Both the position numbers and the translations under genes were made by a program. Below the pieces are notes generated by a model. That model worked only from the letters and a program-made list of their open reading frames with translations. It was not told where the DNA came from and did no database searches. Positions 6,353-9,174 of a DNA stretch of 9,174 nucleotides are shown here, one piece after another. This DNA is from a bacterium (GTDB lineage: Bacteria > Spirochaetota > JAHITG01). Each line of letters opens with the position of its first letter. Within the stretch, counting starts at the first letter, position 1. The stretch is taken from NCBI GenBank assembly GCA_028711675.1, contig JAQTRT010000117.1:1-9174 (forward strand). The letters run 5' to 3'.

Positions 6353-7164
6353 CAGCATCTTCCTGTAAGCTTCAGGTAATAATAAAATAAGGGCAGGGTC
6401 ACGAACCATGTGTCGAACCGGTCCAGGATACCTCCGTGCCCGGGGATGAGAGTGCCGGAATCCTTGATGCCGACCGAGCGTTTGAGAGCGGATTCGATCA
6501 GGTCTGAGAACGTGACGATGAGGCCGAAGAGGAACGCGATCAGGACCTTTTCAGCCAGCGGGAAATTGATCCTGTGCCGGACGATTATTTCAGAGAGAAA
6601 AAGCGAGAAAAAGGAGAAGATCATGCCGCCCGCAAGGCCGGCATAGGATTTTTTCGGCGACGCTTTAATGAAGAGTTTCTTTTTACCGAACAGGGCGCCT
6701 GAAAAATAGGCAAAAGTGTCGTTGAGCCAGATAAAAAGGACCATCATAAAAAGGTAATAGGAACCGTTCCCCGCGCTTTTTAATGCGATGAAATGGCCTG
6801 ACAGGAAAGTGATGTAAAAAAGGGCAAATGTATAAAAAGCGGTCTGTGCCAGGAAATCCTTGTATTCGTTCCTGAACAATAAAATTACGGCATAAACAAC
6901 GATACAGACGGAGAAAGCGAATGAAGGAATGTGTCCCGGTTTTCCGTAGAACAACAGGATGAGAAGAATGCCGGAGATCACGGAATACGTAGTGCTGACC
7001 TTGATGCCTTTCAGCCGGAACATGCGGATCATCTCCCGGTGGCCGAGGATATTCAACGTGATGACGAAAAGAAGAAAAGGTATTTGATAGAGGGTGTTGC
7101 TGAGCATGATGAAGATCAGTACCGGTATGCCGATGGCGGCTGTGATGACTCTTTTAAACAGCAA
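6352..7164 (-). CDS. cdsA: Phosphatidate cytidylyltransferase (CDP-diglyceride synthase)
   Basis: Multi-spanning inner-membrane enzyme making CDP-diacylglycerol from CTP and phosphatidic acid, precursor of all phospholipids. From the chosen start it has 270 residues, a normal length, with about eight hydrophobic segments. The family signature SALKRSVGIKDSG...PGHGGILDRFD lies at about 225-251, including the Asp and Gly-His-Gly residues of the catalytic region; the loop before it (WLNDTFAYFSGALFGKKK) is also typical. The start is taken as the TTG at 7164: it lies one base after the uppS stop, has GGAGG eight bases upstream, and puts LLFKRVITAAIG at the N-terminus as in homologues. An ATG at 7233 would add 23 polar residues read out of frame from uppS and is less likely. 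It overlaps dxr by one base. Confidence 0.93.
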   Translation of the reverse strand: MLFKRVITAAIGIPVLIFIMLSNTLYQIPFLLFVITLNILGHREMIRMFRLKGIKVSTTYSVISGILLILLFYGKPGHIPSFAFSVCIVVYAVILLFRNEYKDFLAQTAFYTFALFYITFLSGHFIALKSAGNGSYYLFMMVLFIWLNDTFAYFSGALFGKKKLFIKASPKKSYAGLAGGMIFSFFSLFLSEIIVRHRINFPLAEKVLIAFLFGLIVTFSDLIESALKRSVGIKDSGTLIPGHGGILDRFDTWFVTLPLFYYYLKLTGRC

Positions 7165-7165
7165 A

Positions 7166-7873
7166 TTATAAACCTCCGAATCTCCGGTCCCGTGCCTGGT
7201 ACTCGTCCACGATCTTCCGTAATTTTGCTTCATTGAAGTCGGGCCACAGGATGGAGGTGAAGAACAGTTCCGAATAAGCGATCTGCCAGAGGAGGAAATT
7301 ACTGATCCGCACTTCGCCGCTGGTCCGGATCAGGAGGTCCGGGTCCGGGAGCAGGGATCCGTGATACAGATATTTTTTAAAATGCTTTTCATTCAGATGA
7401 CGGATGTTGATCCTGTTGTCGCGGTAATCCAGGGCGATCTGACGGACAGCCCTCAGGATCTCCTGGCGGCCGCCGTAATTCAGGGCGATGTTCAGGATAA
7501 GCTTATTGTTCTTTTGGGTCAGTTTCACGGTATCCTGGATCTGTTCCTGTAAGCGCCGGGGGAGGCGGGAAATGTCGCCGCTGATGATAAGGCGGATGTT
7601 GTTTTTATTCATGTCATCCCGTTCCTGCCGGATGAACTCGGCCAGGAGCTTCATCAGAGTGCTTATTTCCGTCCTGGGTCTGGACCAGTTCTCCGTTGAG
7701 AACGCATACAAGGTCAGGTATTTGATCCTGAGATTGATGCAGGCTTTTACGATTTTCTTTACGGTTTGGGAACCCTGGTAGTGGCCTTTGGTCCGGGGCA
7801 GGCCTTTTTCCCTGGCCCAGCGGCCGTTGCCATCCATGATAATGGCCAGGTGATTGATGCCTTTATTCGCCAT
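7166..7873 (-). CDS. uppS: Undecaprenyl diphosphate synthase (cis-prenyltransferase)
   Basis: Cytosolic, membrane-associated enzyme that adds eight isopentenyl units to farnesyl diphosphate to form the C55 lipid carrier for peptidoglycan and O-antigen or other glycans. 235 residues, close to the usual 240-255. Region I HLAIIMDGNGRWA includes catalytic Asp14 and the Gly-Asn-Gly-Arg diphosphate clamp. FSTENWSRP (58-66) and LNYGGRQEI (131-139) follow. Region V is RTSGEVRISNFLLWQ (183-197), with the diphosphate-binding arginines, and Glu202 falls in AYSELFF. The protein ends in RRFGGL, as usual for the family. Start and frr stop share one base (TAATG at 7873), so translation is probably coupled to frr. 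It uses the IPP made by the DXR/IspG route encoded in the same operon. Confidence 0.97.
   Translation of the reverse strand: MANKGINHLAIIMDGNGRWAREKGLPRTKGHYQGSQTVKKIVKACINLRIKYLTLYAFSTENWSRPRTEISTLMKLLAEFIRQERDDMNKNNIRLIISGDISRLPRRLQEQIQDTVKLTQKNNKLILNIALNYGGRQEILRAVRQIALDYRDNRINIRHLNEKHFKKYLYHGSLLPDPDLLIRTSGEVRISNFLLWQIAYSELFFTSILWPDFNEAKLRKIVDEYQARDRRFGGL
7173..7177 (-). promoter_or_regulatory. Ribosome binding site deciding the cdsA TTG start
   Basis: GGAGG on the minus strand within the last uppS codons (Gly-Gly-Leu), eight bases before the TTG at 7164. It favours the TTG over the in-frame ATG at 7233 and implies uppS-cdsA translational coupling. Confidence 0.65.
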
Positions 7874-8430
7874 TAGATTTCCATGATCTCAGCGATCTTG
7901 GCTTTTAAAATATCGTCGATCTTTTTAATATAATCGTCTGTGAACTTCTGAAGTTCCTTTTTCCCTTTTTCCGCGTCATCCTCGCTCATTTTCTTTCCTT
8001 CCAGGCTTTTTTCGATTTCATGGATCTGGTCACGCCGTATATTCCGTATCGAGACCTTTGATTCTTCACCCATCTTATGGACGACCTTGGATATGTTCTT
8101 TCTTTGTTCCTCGTTGAGGGAAGGGAAAGCCAGGCGGATGATCTTACCGTCGTTATTGGGCGTGACTCCCAGCTCAGAGCTTAAAATGGCTTTTTCAATA
8201 TCGATCAGCGCTGTTTTATCCCATGGCTGGATGATGAGCAGACGGTTCTCCGGTGAAGCAATGGAAGCTATCTGTTTTAAAGGGGTTTTGTTGCCGTAAT
8301 AATCCACCTGCAGGTTCTCTACCAGGGAGGCGCTGGCCTTGCCGGAACGGATGGTCTTTAATTCGTCCGAAAGGACACTGATGGTCTTTTGCATCCTCTC
8401 TTTTGTGGTCCGATAGATGATATCCAACAT
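7873..8430 (-). CDS. frr: Ribosome recycling factor
   Basis: Splits post-termination ribosomes together with EF-G. The 185 residues are the exact usual length. The triple-helix-bundle sequence is canonical: KTISVLSDELKTIRSGKAS near 15-33, the beta domain with VDYYGNKTPLKQIASIASPENRLLIIQPWDK (about 42-72), then the long coiled-coil return with RKNISKVVHKMGEESKVSIRNIRRD and DDILKAKIAEIMEI at the end. The start is the ATG at 8430 with AGGAGG five bases upstream. It lies directly downstream of pyrH, as in most bacteria, and overlaps uppS by one base. Confidence 0.98.
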   Translation of the reverse strand: MLDIIYRTTKERMQKTISVLSDELKTIRSGKASASLVENLQVDYYGNKTPLKQIASIASPENRLLIIQPWDKTALIDIEKAILSSELGVTPNNDGKIIRLAFPSLNEEQRKNISKVVHKMGEESKVSIRNIRRDQIHEIEKSLEGKKMSEDDAEKGKKELQKFTDDYIKKIDDILKAKIAEIMEI

Positions 8431-8435
8431 AAAGG

Positions 8436-8441
8436 CCTCCT
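8436..8441 (-). promoter_or_regulatory. Ribosome binding site of frr
   Basis: AGGAGG on the minus strand five bases before the ATG at 8430. It is strong and independent of pyrH translation. Confidence 0.85.
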
Positions 8442-8520
8442 GATGCTGTAATTTAATATATCTATAAACACAGGTGCACGGATTTTTTCAGATAATGTCC
8501 ATCCTGTATCCTTTGTGATG

Positions 8521-8546
8521 AAACCATGAACTACAAACCAGGAACT
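8521..8546. repeat. Short imperfect direct repeat in the pyrH-frr spacer
   Basis: AAACCATGAACT and AAACCAGGAACT (one mismatch) lie head to tail with a two-base gap, a 14-base period. They sit just after the pyrH stop in the only sizeable gap of the operon (8431-8552). Nothing else firm is seen there: it is AT-rich near 8450-8470, but no -35/-10 pair of good quality was found. The repeat is certain; meaning is unknown and chance is quite possible. Confidence 0.4.
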
Positions 8547-8552
8547 GCCTTG

Positions 8553-9174
8553 TCAGGCGTGGACCAGGGTTCCTGTCCTTTTTCCGTTCAGGAGATGATA
8601 AAGGTTGTCCTTTTTGAAAAAATTCATGATGATAACGGGCAGGTGGTTCTCCATGGCCATGGAGATGGCTGTCAGGTCCATGACCTTCAGCTTTCTGTTC
8701 ATCACCTCCATGTAGGTGATGGACGGAAAGAATTCAGCGTCCGTGAACTTGACCGGGTCCTTGTCGTACACACCGTCCACTTTAGTGGCTTTGATCAGGA
8801 CATCGCATTGCGTTTCAACAGCTTTCAGAACAGCCGCGGTATCGGTCGTGACGAACGGATTGGACGTGCCGCCGGCATAGATATTGACATATCCTTGTTC
8901 GAGATATTCTCTCGCGTTCCGTGGATTGAAAAATTCGACGCAGTCCATAAAGATAGTGGAGAGGAGCTTGTTCTTTATCTTTTCCTGGCTCAGGATGTCT
9001 GACAGCAGAAGACTGTTGATAAGGGTACCCAGCATGCCGGCTTTATCCGCTTCGGTCTGGGTGAACGTATGCGCTGACCGTTCTTTCTGGCGTTCGACGG
9101 AACCACGGAAAATATTGCCCGCGCCAAGGACAACACCTGTCTGGACCTTTGATTTTAAGAGGATTTTAATCTCG
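8553..9174 (-). CDS. pyrH: UMP kinase, C-terminal part, cut by window edge
   Basis: Hexameric bacterial UMP kinase of the amino acid kinase fold, phosphorylating UMP to UDP with ATP. About 206 residues are visible of an expected 235-245; the N-terminal 30-40, with the first ATP-binding lysine loop, lie beyond 9174. The open frame runs to the edge upstream of the internal Met at 9035, so that Met is not the start. Visible motifs in order: VVLGAGNIFRG (second glycine loop; E. coli has GGGNLFRG), ADKAGMLGTLINSLLL, GGTSNPFVTTDTAA (UMP/hexamer region), LIKATKVDGVYDKDP (ATP/uridine site) and LKVMDLTAISMAMENHLPVIIMNFF. Gene order pyrH-frr is typical and usually follows rpsB-tsf, which would be expected just off the right edge. 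Confidence 0.96.
   Translation of the reverse strand, partial: EIKILLKSKVQTGVVLGAGNIFRGSVERQKERSAHTFTQTEADKAGMLGTLINSLLLSDILSQEKIKNKLLSTIFMDCVEFFNPRNAREYLEQGYVNIYAGGTSNPFVTTDTAAVLKAVETQCDVLIKATKVDGVYDKDPVKFTDAEFFPSITYMEVMNRKLKVMDLTAISMAMENHLPVIIMNFFKKDNLYHLLNGKRTGTLVHA

Noticed and set aside
6353..6409. Longer dxr from the ATG at 6409
   Set aside because: The added residues come from the cdsA 3' end in another frame and precede the Rossmann strand, where DXR normally begins within a few residues; the TGATG junction gives the natural start.
7165..7233. Longer cdsA from the ATG at 7233
   Set aside because: The 23 extra residues are polar, are encoded entirely within uppS, and are unlike CdsA N-termini; the TTG at 7164 has a well-placed GGAGG.
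8450..8475. AT-rich block upstream of frr as an internal promoter
   Set aside because: TATATT and TAAATT are present, but the hexamers 16-18 bases upstream match the -35 consensus at three positions at best.
8526..9002. 158-residue plus-strand open frame over pyrH
   Set aside because: Pure shadow of the strongly conserved pyrH frame.
1..9174. Frequent CCGG/ATCCGG words suggesting a dispersed repeat or modification motif
   Set aside because: They fall mainly in coding sequence and are explained by preferred Ile-Arg (ATC CGG) and Gly/Ala/Pro codons; no longer conserved unit surrounds them.
1..9174. Search for CRISPR arrays, tRNA or rRNA genes, insertion sequences, toxin-antitoxin or defence genes
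   Set aside because: No regular repeats, cloverleaf structures, transposase/integrase motifs or small paired ORFs were seen; nearly all bases are covered by recognised genes.

Overview
The window is a compact, gene-dense stretch of a bacterial chromosome and looks like housekeeping sequence. It carries one long minus-strand operon, a two-gene plus-strand glycosyltransferase insert, and the 5' part of a minus-strand cysteine synthase gene. The presence of heptosyltransferase-like (GT9) enzymes, an RseP-type site-2 protease, CdsA, UppS and the MEP isoprenoid enzymes suggests a Gram-negative, LPS-type cell. The cysteine-rich N-terminus of the first GT9 enzyme is of a kind I associate with uncultured lineages such as Omnitrophota and with deltaproteobacterial groups. 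That taxonomic guess is inference and weak.

Right to left on the minus strand the order is pyrH (3' part, running off the right edge), frr, uppS, cdsA, dxr, rseP, ispG. This is the widely conserved translation / undecaprenyl / CDP-diacylglycerol / MEP / envelope-protease cluster. frr-uppS and cdsA-dxr share one base at stop/start (TAATG and TGATG), and uppS-cdsA are one base apart, which points to translational coupling. Gaps of 122 nt before frr, 48 nt before rseP and 32 nt before ispG are the only spacers. The cluster makes UMP kinase and ribosome recycling factor, then lipid carriers: DXR and IspG feed the MEP route to IPP/DMAPP, UppS condenses these to undecaprenyl diphosphate, CdsA makes CDP-diacylglycerol, and RseP handles envelope-stress proteolysis.

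At positions 529-2662, on the opposite strand, lie two tandem GT9-type glycosyltransferase genes that converge on ispG with only 16 nt between stops. They share a four-cysteine C-terminal motif. The first has an extra four-cysteine N-terminal module and an alanine where the family's usual Gly-Asp aspartate sits, while the second keeps the Asp. The 150-nt divergent intergenic region (379-528) holds a textbook sigma70-type promoter for cysK whose -10 box lies in a perfect 16-bp palindrome. The first glycosyltransferase gene has no Shine-Dalgarno sequence and its start is fixed by an in-frame stop 6 nt upstream.

I found no RNA genes, CRISPR, insertion sequences, integrase or phage genes. No clearly new system is visible. 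The most interesting items are the paired Cys-rich GT9 enzymes and the palindromic divergent promoter.
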